The notes: a model not told the origin generated them from the letters alone. DNA of 64,000 nucleotides from Siphlonurus alternatus (GCA_949825025.1 OX463780.1:45612979-45676978), one strand, 5' to 3'. Positions 37,040 to 50,937 are shown, counted from the stretch's first letter. Numbers and translations: made by a program.

Positions 37040-38990
37040 CGCATACCATAAATAATACATAGAACTAATTTAGTTTTGTGTTTAGTATTAAGTGCAATCA
37101 TGCGAAAAAAGGGAGGGTCGGCTAGTTCACATGAAAATAATGCATAATATTAATGTTAAAATTATAATAGTTAGCTTTACTAAAAACTTATTTTGAAGCT
37201 TAATTAGAGTTAAAGATATATTTTAAGTAGAGTTGCAAATTTCTCTAATAGAATATAAACACTGTGATAATACAACATATACATGTGCGAGTTCGAGACT
37301 TTTTCCCCATGCAATGCTGTACATTTTTGTATTTATTTATTAAAAAATTATAGTATTAATAAAAACTAATCATCACCAAATCAACTAATTTTAAAAATAA
37401 TCAAAATTGAACATAATAATACAGTATGAAACTAAAATTCTATGCAATAAATTCTCGAAGAATAAAATAAATTCACACGCCTATTTTTTTTGTTTTTTTT
37501 TGTAACTTTTAGAATATATGAATGCATGCGTGGGCGCTTAACTGCTAAGTGGAGATTAAAAAGGCTAACAAATTGCCATTTTATGATTGTTTGAGTGTAC
37601 ATAATTTCCTTACACACTGGTATATTGTTGTCATTCATAGTATATTGATCTGATCATTGTTTTAGAACAATTGAGCAACGATATTGCATGTATTGTCATG
37701 TGTGCATGTGCTGCTGGAATTATTTTACTAAATAACAACATAACTGTCTCTTTGTCCCAAGAAGTATTAGCAATTGTGAACAGATGTCGCACTAAAATAT
37801 AGAAGTCTGCTTTTTCAGAATTTGTTAGTTTGATTTTTATTTATTTACTTGTGTTAGTAGAACTTTTAATGTATTTTATTATTATATTTCAACTTTGGTG
37901 CAATTTGGGCGTTCAACCCCTCTCTTGCAATTTTTTAAGCATCTGGCAATAGTGAAAATGCTTCTGGCAAAAAAATTATATTTTTTATACACATTATGTT
38001 ATGCTTTTTATAATATGCTTGGTTTGATTATAATATAAACCATCTGCTAAAATTGAAATCAAAATTATTTTAGATTTGCACAAAAGTTAATAAATTGTTG
38101 ACTCTTCTTGCATTCTGTTACACATGACATCAATATTAAAGCTTTGCATTCTAGGTGCATAATTTTATGATAATTTCAATTTTCAAACATCTTATATATT
38201 AATAAGTGTGCGGTGACTTATACATATAAAAATTAATTTTAATAAGAGCAAATTTATTTGCTAAAAAATTTGGTAATGTCTAATAATATTAATGCTAATT
38301 AATAATAATATCATCAATTAAATAAAATGTCAACTTCTGGATTAAATGTGAACTGCATACACTTCTTTATTTACTGTGCAGTATATTATATAACTATGCC
38401 CATACTATAACTAAATTATACAAAACAGTAACGTATAATTACATTTGCATGCATGCAGTACAAATTCAAGTACAAATTCATTCCAAGTAAACGATTTTAT
38501 TTTGTTGAAGATAATTGAACATATTATATTAAATGCATTTAAAAAAATAATGTTACATAGAATATTTTTTTTAATAATTTTAAATTATGAAAAATTAGTA
38601 TTAATTATCTTTGCATGATGACAATAATATTTTTTTGCATGTATTATATTATATACTGTTGCATGTACACATGCATGTTGCTCTATATAATACTTAGTAT
38701 AAGCTATAATAATAAAAAAAATATATATTTCTTATATACTTGAGAGGGAGTGTTAAAGGTGGTGGAGGTTTAATTGAGGGTTCTGCAGTTGATCTCGGAA
38801 GTTTCACTTAATGAGGGGAAATGGTCGTTCGAGATTGCTGCTGCTGCTGGTAATTATGCAGTAGCACTACCAGGTGATTTGATCTCTCTCTCTCATTCTC
38901 TCTCTATATATATCCATACTGATGAATGATATACACATATATATAGCATGCAGCCGCACGCATATATGAGAGCTTTTGCTTATGATGTAT
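37040..38990. other. AT-rich DNA, no gene seen
   Basis: 38745-38880 is slightly GC-richer (GTTGATCTCGGAAG; GCTGCTGCTGCTGG) without a credible exon. Confidence 0.4.
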
Positions 38991-39028
38991 AATATAATGA
39001 TTGTATATTGCACCCTATAGCCACATTG

Positions 39029-39059
39029 TATATATATATATATACATATATATATATAC

Positions 39060-39135
<76 letters not shown>
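39029..39135. repeat. (AT)n microsatellite, interrupted
   Basis: AT dinucleotides with a few AC interruptions, about 107 bp. The Ile-Tyr frames are translations of the repeat. Confidence 0.95.
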
Positions 39136-39139
<4 letters not shown>

Positions 39140-39142
<3 letters not shown>

Positions 39143-40190
39143 GGAAAACTGCATTATGCAAGCTATTTGACCGCATATAGAAGCATGCATTTGTTATTAT
39201 TATTTTGTAAGTCATAATATTAAAATATAATATTAATTAAAATAAATCAATATAATACTTTTTTTTTAAATACAATGATAATGTAAGTATATCTATGGAT
39301 CAAAAGGTTTTATCAATTATTTTATATAATATTTCATGACCTATATAGTGAAAATTATAAAAGAGTTTGTACACTCCTTGTCTTTGAAAATTCTCTCACC
39401 AAAAGGGATGTCAATAAGTATACATCGATGCTACTGCCATCTCTTGAAATTTTAAGGAAACTTTCCAGGATGATGAGTGTACTGTATAAATATACACCAG
39501 TAAAATTATATTTCATTTGAATTCAATATGGCAACATGAAAATTTTTAACAGCAACATTCTTTTTTTTTTTTTTTTTTTTTTTTGTAAATCATAATATTG
39601 TTTTTTATGTTATTATAATAATATATACTTACTACAATTTTAAAATATATTTTAAATCAAACACCATTTATGTATTTTGCTTAAATTTACACATACTTAA
39701 TTTTATGTATATTTATAAAAAAAAATATATAGTCGCTATGAGCAAAATTACATATTGTACATATTTTTGTTATTGTTTTAATTTATTTTTTATTCCCATC
39801 TATATACTGGATTAAATACATACGCCTACAGATATTTATAAAACTAACGCACAATAATATCATGGGTACATCAGTAATTAAAGATAAACAAACTTGTAAT
39901 TGAGTATATACTTGATAATTAATATAACGATGATAACTTTTATAGATAGAAATATAATTTATTTAATATTGTTGTTCCTCATTCATAAAAATAAATTATA
40001 TTTTACTCCGACGAATCAGTTCTACAGATACCGGTGAATGCATGCTCTATTCCTGTATGTAAGAGCGTGGTAGCTATCGGGCTTTTTATGTACCCCGAGA
40101 TTTTGTTGAGCAATGAAACCGGCCGATGAGCTTGCAGTAACCGAGAATCTTGTGCTAACAGCACCGCCATATAACATTGAGAAAAGTGTG
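39140..40190. other. AT-rich DNA; GC-richer block at 40010-40190
   Basis: T24 run near 39561-39584. The 40010-40190 block (ACAGATACCGGTGAATGC; GAAACCGGCCGATGAGC) is unique-looking and would be 3' UTR of the candidate exon at 40229-40346 if that is real. Confidence 0.35.
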
Positions 40191-40228
40191 TACATTTCCA
40201 AATTCAGATTTGCATCCTTAAACTTTTA

Positions 40229-40346
40229 TTATTTAATGTATTTCATCTTTGAAACAATTTCTTGAACATTTTTACCATTTCCAGTGCTGGCAGTCGTTCG
40301 GTATAGAGGCATCTGTAGTTTATCGCAGTTGCAAGACTGCAAGATT
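40229..40346 (-). CDS. Weak candidate terminal exon, unidentified
   Basis: On the - strand a strong acceptor-like tract (ATTTCTGTTTCAG) is followed by about 38 codons (ILQSCNCDKLQMPLYRTTAS, then a short Lys-rich end) to a TAA at 40229-40231. The stop overlaps AATAAA. The alternative donor-like GGAAATGGTAAAA inside could split it. No family resemblance and no partner exon seen. Could be chance in AT-rich DNA. Confidence 0.2.
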
Positions 40347-40419
40347 CTGAAACAGAAATAATAAACATTGTCATATAAATGGGAAAATAAACATATTAAG
40401 AAAACTAATAATAACAAAG

Positions 40420-43400
40420 AAAATTAAACAATAGTTTCCTTAAGTGATAAAAAAATAACGTATGTATCTAAAAATATAAAATATATATTTAAAATATAAC
40501 ATTGAAATAATCCAAATAATAAATATTATACAATAAATTTTGAAATATTTGAACTCTATGTTGTTTTTAATTTATAATTTATTTAAAAAATAAAAAATAT
40601 GTATAATTAATGATATAATTAAAAATTTAAAATGGAATGTATGCTTTTTTTTTATAAATGTAAGTTGTGCTTTGAAAATTAATAGGTTTGTTAAATAGTA
40701 TCACGTGATCTTGAGAAGTACAGAGAAAGAGAGAGAGCAAGTTGCCAACATGCTTATCTCCAATACTCTATAACTACGTCTAAAGTTGAAGCAAAAGTAA
40801 TATCTCCACAAGCAAGGCTCACGTTTACTGCTTTGAAAACAGAGAAAATAAGAATATTTCTTCTTTTATGTTACTACTTGTGCTTTCGACAGAGAAATTT
40901 GTAATAATGAATAACCCCTGCTTAAATTTTGAAGACAGAGAACTTGTAGAACAAGTCCGTCCCCCTATTGTAGGAATTCAGCTGTACTTGCTTCCAGTAT
41001 GCATAATATTCTAGATGTTAAAAAAAAAGGGGTGGGTTTAAAAGGGGAAAAATAGAAGGGGAGGGATATTATATATATTTTTTTTTATTCCTGTTCCTTT
41101 TATTTAGGATATGCTGCTTTGACTGTTTATCTCTTCTATATATTTTTTGTTGTATTATTTTTATAAAAAAGACACGCCCATATTTAACAAGAACGAATCA
41201 GAAAATATTTTAAAACCACGCCTATATTAGTTAAAGTTTACGCCCACTTTTCAAACTCATGTGCTATGTTGTATAGTAGTACTGGAATCTCACATATAAT
41301 ATAAGCATGGCTCGTTTTGCATATATACCAACAGGTGGCTCTGACTATTATATATACCCACCCACCGTGTATTGCATGTATAAGTTTTATTTTTATTATT
41401 ATTTTTTTTTCTCTTTTATTTATCACCCACTAGTACAACACAACATATATATATAATATATATAAAATATATATAATGATCCAGCCGGTTCACTCGCATT
41501 TTTATGCATCCGTTCAAGCGTTATCTTTGACTCTCTGTCTCTCATTTGTGTGTTTTTATTTTTTTATATTTTGTACCCTTCTATTTTACCAATATCACCA
41601 CACAAAACATAACACTCTAATTTAAGTAATTTCTTTTCTATAAAATTTTTATTAAAAGAATAAAATGGAACGATAGCTATTCAAAATTTCAATGTGATTT
41701 TTTTTATATTATTGTATAAAGGAATACAATTTAGAAATTAATTTAAATATATTGAAAATTTTACTTAATTAAGGGAAAAAAATTATTGTACTCCTGTGGA
41801 GTAAAGGTATGCAACTGTTTGTGCAGCAATGTAATTGTGCTGCGTACACATAGGCGCTTTTGTAGCTGCAACAATTGGAATACAAGATTCATTCGTGTCT
41901 GGGTAAACAAAAATCCCCCATAGCTGTATTTATTAATTTTAAAACCCTATTATATATATTAATTTACTTTATCTAGTTTCCAAAACTTTCAAAAGTATTA
42001 CCCATGCAAAACTAGCATTCCGTGATATGTACAATAAAGTTATTTTATAAATAGTACTTTTTCTTTTGTTCACTCATTTATCAATGACAATAGAAGAATT
42101 TCAATACAATACATAATTATTCTTCTGCTATTATAATCAATATTTCAGATTATTGCATTTCAATATCTAGATCTACCATAAACAAATTTCTAATTCAAAT
42201 TAGAAAAAAAAAAAAATTAAATTTCAAAATTTTCAATTTTTTTTTTAGAAAAAGGGCAGGGGTATTATAGAAAAAACTGCATGCTAAATTTTTCTATTAT
42301 ATTTTGAATTCAATGCTTGATGTAAAATGTATATCACTTCAACTATGAATATATTCTTGAAGAATTAATTTACAATGTTTTTGATATTTATAGCAGCTGT
42401 TTTTTGACTATATTATGAATTAAACTTCAGTGAAAAAACGTTAAAATTCATTTCAAATGAATAATTAATTGTATATGAACATTCGCAAATAAACATGTAG
42501 TAAAGTACATGATTTTAATTTTAAAAAAATATACATATATATTTGTTTTTTAATGATTCTATATAATTATTATAAGCCAAAGACGCTTCAAGCAAAATTT
42601 AATAAAAAAACTAAATAATATCATGTTTGTCAATCGTCATGAGAGGCATTTTAATAAATTATTTAAAATTCACAAAACAAAATTTTTTGAAATATTTTAA
42701 AGAAAATAAAAAGTGGAGAGGGAGAAGTCACTGACTCTTTCAATTGAATGCTTTGAACTTATGGCTTGAGTTGATTTATAGAGAGAGGAGTGACAATGTT
42801 TGCTTCCCAATGTAATCTAATCTATCCGAGGTGGCTGCAGAGAAATGTGGCCTGCACGTCTTGGGAAAGTGACAAAGGTTTGTCACTGTATGGTCAAATT
42901 GTTGAAAACTTGTCACTTTTCAAAATTCTATTTAGCTGTTCTGGTCAGCTGTTTGTGTATTTTCTTTTGGCTGTATGTTTTTATAAGATTTTATAACCCA
43001 GACCTGCCAAAAACCTAACTTGTGCATTTAGCGGTCGAAGAATATCACTGCAGATTAGAAAATACATTGAATTGACTAAGGAAACAGCGGAAACCTTAAT
43101 GAACTACAAAAATTACAGCTAATAATGTTGCAAAAGAATAACAGCAGTGGTAAATTTTGCTAAAGAAAAAAGTAACAATTACTCAACTTTCCAGCATCCA
43201 CTTCTTCATGTTTTTTTCTACACAAAAAAATTAGTACAAATTATAATTACTTAAAATCACGTTTTTTATGCTAGCCATGCCTATGATATAAATTGTACAC
43301 TGACTTTGAACTCCGAATTTGGACTCAAAAGATCTTAAATAAAGTATAAAATTATCATAACAATTAAAACTCCTATATAGCTTTAATTGTTTTTCAAAGA

Positions 43401-44870
43401 AAATCTCAAACATGTACTTTAAACGACAAGACCATAATAAAATAATATAAAATAATTGTGTTTTTTTTTTTAACTAGCTTCCTTATTATAACAAATAGCT
43501 AGAAGTTTTTTTCCACTTTAAATGTATAAGGTTTATAATATTATTGCCATATCTAATTCAAAACTTACAAGAATTAACTCTTTATAATTTAAAAGCTTAT
43601 TTTTTTATATAATTATACCTAGATATGTTAGAGTCAGTTTTTAAAATTTGTGGGGTTAAATAGGAAGATATTCTTATATAGAGCCTATAGCTTTCAATTA
43701 AGTGATTCAATAAATTATTTTTGAATATGAATTTTTCACAAGAAAACAGCAAAAGGTTCAATTCACTTCCACTTGCATTTTATTATAATGTACAACATGC
43801 AGGTGTCCCCTGAAATAATCAGAAATATAAAACTGATCAGTACATATAATTTCAATTTTTCAATATTTAACCAGTTCAGCATAAATATAATGTGGAAATC
43901 GTCCATGCCCAAGTTTCATCTACAATTAATTATCTTCTTACTGACCCTAATTCCTTTTGATATAATTAATTGTCACGAGTGTTTTATCGCAAATAATATA
44001 TACTAATAAATATAAGTACAAGTTTTTATATTTTAACTTTATATACAATAAAAAAAAAAACTTTATTTTAGGCGATGTTTGGCGTGACGGCTATTTTTCC
44101 ACATAACCTCAAATACTTTTAGTAACGTAAAAATAAATTAAAATTATATTATCTTATCACCATTAATTTGTCCATTTAGTCTCTTCAAAAGTAACTTTTA
44201 TTTTGTACTAAAAGAGGAACACAATTAATTTCACATCATTACATTATTTTTGCTTTAATTATCTCTTTCATTTTCATACACACATATAAATCCAATTAAT
44301 GCAGAGTTAACTTCGATTAACACTATTAACAGTATGTTTATTATTATTTCATAAATTAAAAGAATAAATAGATTCAAGTTATGATACTCTGACCTGTTTG
44401 TGAGTTTCTTTTCTGTTAAAAAATTATTGTTAAATTACATGACTGCATATATTTATATACCTTAAACCAACATATTAATATCTTATGCCTGCTTGGTATA
44501 GGTAATTAGATAAATGTACATTTTAGTGTATTTTCCATGAGGAACCATGAAATGGTTTCATTTGGAGCACTTACAAATTGTTAGACTTATTTCAATTTGT
44601 ATGGCTTACAGAGATACAGAGTCAATCCGATGGACACCATACAAATTTAACTTCTCGGTGACAGACAGGCAGGTGGGGGTGGGAAGACGTGACAGTGCTG
44701 GGGAATTACCATGCCTAGAAACATTTGGGTGAGGGAGTACACTTCATGAGATTTCGAACGTTCCTGCTCCTCTGTGGTAACGTTCCTGCTCGACCCGAAA
44801 TGTATAAAAATTGCAGAAGTCCTTGTCATAAATGAGTTTATTCTCAATATTAATTAAATCAAATTCATAT
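40420..44870. other. AT-rich DNA, no gene seen
   Basis: Mostly simple AT-rich sequence. 41170-41250 has three CACGCCC-like words. 42720-42960 and 44540-44800 are more balanced but give no splice-bounded exon. In the latter, AACGTTCCTGCTC is repeated at about 44758 and 44780, suggesting a decayed repeat. Confidence 0.35.
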
Positions 44871-44881
44871 TGAATAATTTT

Positions 44882-44995
44882 AATTTTATTTATTTATTTT
44901 TACAAGGATACACCCCTGTAGAGTTTATTGCGCTGACGTCATGTCCCTGCAAGTTCGGCTGCCCTATGGAGGACCAGAATGCACAGACTAGCATA
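44882..44995 (-). mobile_element. SINE 3' fragment
   Basis: On the - strand the segment ends AACTCTACAGGGGTGTATCC, TTGTAAAA, AATAAATAAATAAA, matching the tail of the SINE at 2762-3261. No 5S head is attached. Confidence 0.5.
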
Positions 44996-45130
44996 TAAAC
45001 AAATTACATATTGATGTTTTTCACTTTGTTAAACAAAATAAACCCAGGTTTAAAAAATTATAAAAATACACCAATAAACGATAGATTATAGCATAAAAAA
45101 ATTTCATAATTTTAAAGAACAATCAAAACT

Positions 45131-45138
45131 TTTTTTTT

Positions 45139-45171
<33 letters not shown>

Positions 45172-45395
45172 CATTTCTCCAATCTAATGCTATAGTAGTT
45201 GGACCTCCACTTTCTCTTTTCTAACCACAGGGTGGAAAGCGAGACAAATTTACCCAAAGGAGGGAGCAATATAATTTTTACTTGAAACGGTCACCCATCC
45301 AAGTACTAACCACGCTCGAAGTAACTTGATTTCGGTGATCTAACCAGAACCAATCAATGCACTGCTTAACCTTATTTCCATAATCTCCGTAATGG
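45131..45395 (-). mobile_element. 5S rRNA-headed SINE, truncated copy
   Basis: The complement of GGTTAGTACTTGGATGGGTG and of the 5S segment GATCACCGAAATCAAG lies at about 45283-45345. The body is short and degenerate, and the - strand tail is a long A run (T run at about 45139-45172 on the + strand). Confidence 0.75.
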
Positions 45396-45399
45396 GGAT

Positions 45400-46690
45400 T
45401 GATCTTTGTGTACAAAATTATAAAACAAGAGGTGTTAATTAAATATAATGCTTTTCACGTCAAGTGCTACGTATATAATAATTATATATCAATTGCTTGA
45501 ATAAAGTTATTTGATTACCCCCGTGTTCAGACGCAGCCACCACAATATTTAAGGCTCATTATTTTATTAGTATCTCATAACGTCACTTGCTGAGTTGGTG
45601 CAATGTTGGGAAATATTAATTTTATATCTCCTTTTACCTTATAAGTCACATGAATTAATAGTACAAAATATTATATTGAAATTTATACATACTTTTGTTT
45701 CCTGTCTCAAAAAAGAGTACGAAAAATTGTACAATTAAATCACATAAATTAATCCACTCCAGAGTATATACACATACCCTGTGTCACTTTTCATCGACTC
45801 CTGAATCGTGCAGGTGTTGCCTTAAAGGCCAAATTGGCCCAAATGCTGCTTTGTAATAGTATACGCGGAAGGAATGAAAATTAAAATTAGAAAATTTAAA
45901 AATTTCAGTTTAATATGGAAACCTGCGTTATTATTTTTGTTTTGAAAATTTTTAAATGTTATTTATCTGTTGTGTAATAATGCGACTGTACCTTGCAAAA
46001 TAGTTTGAGTGCTCAATGAATGAAAAAGTATTTAAGTATTTATGTTAAGGTTTTTATATTTTAACATCTGATTTGTGTAGGTTTCCTGTTCTAGATTTTC
46101 TTCTGTAATATTTTTTGGAAATTACGTGCATCGAATACAGACTACTTACAATTAGTAGTCAAGGTGAATAAAAATTTACTAATAATTATCAAGTAAAATT
46201 AAGTATCCTATAATAAGTATAAACGTATACAGTGATATATTAATTACGTAATTTATAATTAATTTAAATTAATTTGTAATATGATGTACATACAGTACAT
46301 AACTTCCAGAAATGTGAAAATAAATAATGTCATTAGCAAATGATAAGAACACTTACAACAATTAATATTTCAAAGGTTTCATAAATTTGATTTTTTTTAA
46401 ATTTAATGTTTTAAACGAATTATTTTTTTAATATTATAATAATTTAGCAAGCTTTTTTCAATTTATGTGTATTTTTCAAATTATACCTTGCATCATGTTG
46501 AGCGTACTATTTATATTTGACAAGTTGGCGGCCATACTTGAATAGTTATCAGCCTGTAAAGTATGCAGACCAACTCTACATCAACTCTATAGAAATTGAA
46601 AACTTTTTTTATTTCATTTTTATTTGCATGAATTTTGAACACTTTGCATTTTATATTTCTTTGAATCAAATTTAATTTAGTAGTTCTTAG
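45400..46690. other. AT-rich DNA, no gene seen
   Basis: Nothing supported. Confidence 0.45.
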
Positions 46691-46709
46691 AAAAATAAAA
46701 AATAAATAA

Positions 46710-46712
<3 letters not shown>

Positions 46713-46757
<45 letters not shown>
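46713..46757. repeat. (AT)n microsatellite
   Basis: About 22 AT units. Confidence 0.92.
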
Positions 46758-46760
<3 letters not shown>

Positions 46761-46866
46761 TGTTATTTTTAACCTATAAGCTTTAAATTTTTAATATTAT
46801 TATATAAGTTTTTTTACGAGTTAATACAATTTTTTTACGAATAATAAATTAAGAAAATCAATATAA

Positions 46867-46975
46867 GGAGCGATTTACGAAAGAGTTATCTAAAATGTTA
46901 ACCAGATGAACCACGGTTAGCACGTCTAATTGAATGACACTGAACGTGGGAAACCTGGATTCGTGAAATGCTCCC
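46867..46975. mobile_element. Small MITE related to the one at 52868
   Basis: Ends GGAGCGATTTACGAAAG and TTCGTGAAATGCTCC are inverted near-copies. The interior CCACGGTTAG resembles the CCACGTTTAG of the 52868 element. Degenerate, so older. Confidence 0.5.
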
Positions 46976-47034
46976 TAGCTATTTAATTGTTTACCTCGGG
47001 ATTCCATTTGATATTTATTTATCGGGCACTTAAC

Positions 47035-47345
47035 GTAGCAGTATGCACATATGATTCGTAAACGACTGGTCGTGAGTTCGATCCCAGCCAGGCACCGTCA
47101 AACTTTTATACTTGGCGTTTGGTGGTTGCAAAAGAACACCCAGCACTCGTGCATTCGAAAAGGTGATTGATTGAGTCATCTAGATATCAATTGCTGACCA
47201 TCCTAACTGAGGTTTCCATGGTTTCCTCAGTCACAATCAGGTGAATGCTGGAATGGATTGCTAGACCATGGCCGCCCCTGGTCTGTAAAGGAACCCACAA
47301 GGTTGGGTCCACGAAAAGCCGGGAAGTTAAATTCAGTCACTTGTC
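47035..47345 (+). mobile_element. tRNA-headed SINE sharing its central domain with the 5S SINEs
   Basis: The head has a polymerase III B box (GAGTTCGATCCC, about 47077) with an A-box-like stretch upstream (AACGTAGCAGTATGC). The body contains CTGAGGTTTCCATGGTTTCC, then GGTGAATGCTGGAATGG and GACCATGGCCGCCCCTGG. These align in order with the central domain of the 5S-headed copies (5880, 15038, 22712). The 3' part (GGTTGGGTCCACGAAAAGCC) differs. No reading frame is implied. Confidence 0.75.
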
Positions 47346-47689
47346 TGCTTGCAAATTTTTAAACTTCTGATAAAAAAAGTCTTGTATTTTTTTCTGCATG
47401 AATTTCAAAATTAGATTAAAAAATAATCAATGAAAACTGACATTGCATGCACGTCAATGAAGACAGCAATTTTTGAAGTAACAAACTTTTGATGACTTGT
47501 AATTAGTGTCGTTTAAAAAAATCTCAGTTATGTCAAGAAATTTTTAAAACAGCTAGAGGCTAGAGAACTTGTTTTTATTTATAATTATGTTTGTTTTACT
47601 TTAGTGAAAAATCAAATTCATTGAAAAATTTAGCATTTTTTAAAATCTTGAATAAAACAATGTCAACAGACTTATGACAATATTTATGT

Positions 47690-47960
47690 TACGTAAAATT
47701 GTATTGCTATATATGATTCGCGCAAAAAATTATATTTTACTATAATTTGATTTATTTAATATATTATTATAACATAGCAACATAAGATATTATACAGTAA
47801 AAAAATACCATATTATTAATATTCTCTTTCAAAGTAGAAAATTGTAAAATTAAAACTTTAAAATTATTTACATTTTTTTATCTATAACTGTGTGTATATA
47901 CCATATAAAATTATGACCTCTATGGCTGCTGTATGTTTCTAAAGTTACTCTCCATTCACC
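47690..47960. repeat. Local duplication, copy A
   Basis: Shares an ordered series with 48610-48860: AAAATTGTATTG, CTATAATTT, ATTATA.A, ACCATATAAAAT.ATGA, CTAAA.TTAC. Diverged by substitutions and indels. Confidence 0.6.
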
Positions 47961-48609
47961 TATAAAATTTATAAACAACAAAATATAAATTAAAATTTTC
48001 ATAAAAAATTCTTACTATTGCAAGTTACAATATACCCTGACTTCACCGTTTTTTTTAATGTTGAATTTTATATAAACATTAAAATAAAATACAAATATAC
48101 AATTTTTGATTTCATAAAAAAATCTAGATCTGTATCAGAATCATAATCCCTGATCGTTATCACATGCATTTTATCTACTAAAGTACTGTCTGGAACTAAT
48201 TGCAAATTTTTAAATTAAAATGCACAAAAGTAAGCATTGAAATTTCAATTTACTCTTTTTATAATAATAAAAATATAACAAAATGCAATAAATGTTAAGT
48301 TCTATATCTTTACTATAGCCTTACAATTTTTTTACACCTCAAAATTGACATCATATAATGGTCACAGTGTACCATGTGTGGATACTGTATGTCTTCGTGT
48401 TATATAATATTTACATATTTTACATCATGCAATTTCGTTATAGCATACATTATGTTTTATCTACATTTTGAGAGTCTATATATTTGCAAGACAACAATTT
48501 CTATATGTATGCAGATTACCAATTAAACTTTTGGTTAAATTACATTTAATAGATTTTTTTTTAACTTTTTGTTATTTTTTCAAATTATGTGTATAGTTTT
48601 ACTGGATAT

Positions 48610-48860
48610 ATTATGTTAAGCAAAATTGTATTGATATATAATTTGCACACAAAAAATTTAATAGTTTGCTATAATTTTATTTATTTCATATTGTATTACA
48701 TAACATAACACTAGGCATATTATATAGAAAATTTAAAAAAATTAAAACTCTAGAATTATAAAATCTGCATATTTTTATTTATGTGTATAATATCATACCA
48801 TATAAAATGATGAGCTCTGTAGCAACTCTAAAATTACCCTCAACTCACCTGGGATTTTCC
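48610..48860. repeat. Local duplication, copy B
   Basis: Direct-orientation counterpart of 47690-47960, about 920 bases away. The 87-residue frame starting at 48783 lies in it and is not supported as a gene. Confidence 0.6.
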
Positions 48861-49030
48861 ATATTGCGAATAAATATACTAGACCTTGTTTGGGACATCG
48901 AAATACCAATTTTAAAAGTTATTATGATTTCATTTGGCTGGCATGTCAACTCTATATTCGAGTGGAAATTTAGTTGTTTTTTTTTATTAAAAAAATTTAT
49001 GTACAATGTTGTCAGGTTATCAGAATCTTG

Positions 49031-49400
49031 CTCCTCGTGCGCTTGACGGAGTCTCGTCAGATCACCGAAGTCAAACAACGCCGAGTGTGGTTAGTAATTG
49101 GATGGGTGACCATTTACGAAAAAAAAAACACGTTTCCCACCCAAAAGTAAATCGCTGCGCTTTGTCCACTATGCTCTGGATTTAGACCATTGCACTACCG
49201 GTTCAAAAACTGTAGCGTCCATCTTGACTTAGGTTTCCACGTTTCCCTTATAGTCACAGGCAAATGCCAGGATGCGCTGGATGCGGCGGGATGGGTGAGC
49301 CAATGAGCCCGCGAAATGCTAAAGTTAGAGTTTCGGAAGGTTCGGGGTTTCAGACTTAGTGAACAATTAGTAAATAGAAGTATAATACCCACATTTGTGG
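49031..49400 (+). mobile_element. 5S rRNA-headed SINE, diverged copy lacking the first bases
   Basis: It begins within the head (GTGCGCTTGACGGAGTCTCG), carries GATCACCGAAGTCAAACAAC and GGTTAGTAATTGGATGGGTG, the body and a shortened central domain, then the shared 3' segment (GGTTCGGGGTTTCAGAC; AATTAGTAAATAGAAGTA). Confidence 0.85.
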
Positions 49401-49409
49401 TTTAATATT

Positions 49410-50930
49410 ATTATCATTATGAAAAAAACAATATATAACTAAAGAAAAATATAATATTTATGAATTATTTTACTTGCATTACTTCTATGAATATTTAATT
49501 TTTTAATTTAATAAATATATTGATACTTGATCCTAAAAAAATATTGATTCTGTATATTTCATGTTCATTTAAATTCTTGATTATAATTTTTTTTTTCAAT
49601 AAAATATTATCATTATTTTGATATTATATAATTTACAGTGTACACAAAATACTCAATTCTAGCTTACAGTTAAATATCTTTGCATTATTCATATGCATTT
49701 TTTGAAGTACTATAATGTAAATGTCTGGATCGTGGCATGTACTAAATACATTGCATCAGCAGGAATATATAGTAACGTGCGCGGTGATATTACAGTAGAG
49801 GCACCATCATCATTTGCCATGGCGTGCGCTAGCGGGGTGGGTGGTGGTTGGGGGTGAGAGTGAGGCGTATATTTCATGTATTAACACGGTAGGCGTGGCC
49901 ATTTTTTTAACCCCTCATTTCAGTATCCATGGTAACCAGAGATGAAAAGTTGCTATTGGTCCCAGTTATCCACACTTTTTGGCGCTAATTATTCAGACTG
50001 CCATGACTATTGGTTCTTTTTTTTTTTTTTTTTTTTTTTTTAATGAGATGAAGGTAGGTAAATATATTTTGAATTGAAAACAACGTCTATATATAAAAAA
50101 ATACCATCATGAAGGGTTCTATAAATTTACATGACATGTAAACCAATCGACTCAATAATGAATGCTAAAAAAAAAAAAGTTTTTTTTTACCACTTGCCAA
50201 AAAAACAAATACGGGATATAGCTTAAAAAAAAAAGTGTCATCAATATTTAAAAATGTTTGATTCTTGATCATTTAAATTTTTGTTTATATATTATGTGTG
50301 GTATTTTATTATTCTCACATATTGTGTATTGACAATAATAAATAAACAACGAACAATAAATACGTGACAAAACATATAGAGGGAAATATATTGGCAACTA
50401 ACTAATCTCATGGAAAATTTTAATATTACGAAAACATTGTAAAAATATTATGGAATATTGTTGATTTTGTATACATATGATTTTGCAATAAAAAGTTTTA
50501 TAAAAACTACTAATTATTTTAATTAATAAAAACTTGTCAATAAAATATGGAAAAAATATTCATCGAACCAAGGAAAATATTTAATTTAAACATTGTAAAA
50601 ATTGAAATATAAATAGAAACGCATAGACTATAAATTAATTGAGAAATTCAGGGAATAGTTTGTCAATGTTCCAATGTATTAGCAATAAGCATCATAAAAT
50701 GATTGTATTATTCTTTGGTTCATTTCTTAATAAAAACGTCTATCAAAGCAAAATTTAAAAAAAATCAGGATTTGTGAAGTACATAATTTGAAACCTGCAA
50801 AATTTCCTTACTATTAAGTTTAGTATAAAAATACAGGCGTTCAAATAATAGAAACCATAAATACAGGAATATATTCATTCTACATTATAATATGCGTGTT
50901 TTCTATAAGTTTTCTTTTATAATGATTATT
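49410..50930. other. AT-rich DNA with a GC-elevated block
   Basis: 49780-49990 is balanced and unique-looking (GCCATGGCGTGCGCTAGCGG; GTAGGCGTGGCC) and could be regulatory. T-run of about 25 at 50018-50041. No exon supported. Confidence 0.35.
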
Positions 50931-50937
50931 TTTTGAT

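Noticed and set aside
38867..39217. Ile-Tyr repeat frames (also 55618-56004)
   Set aside because: Translations of AT microsatellites.
40080..40190. GAAACCGGCCGATGAG suggested a hammerhead-ribozyme core
   Set aside because: The conserved CTGATGA and GAAA boxes are not in a permissible order and spacing, and no closing stems form.
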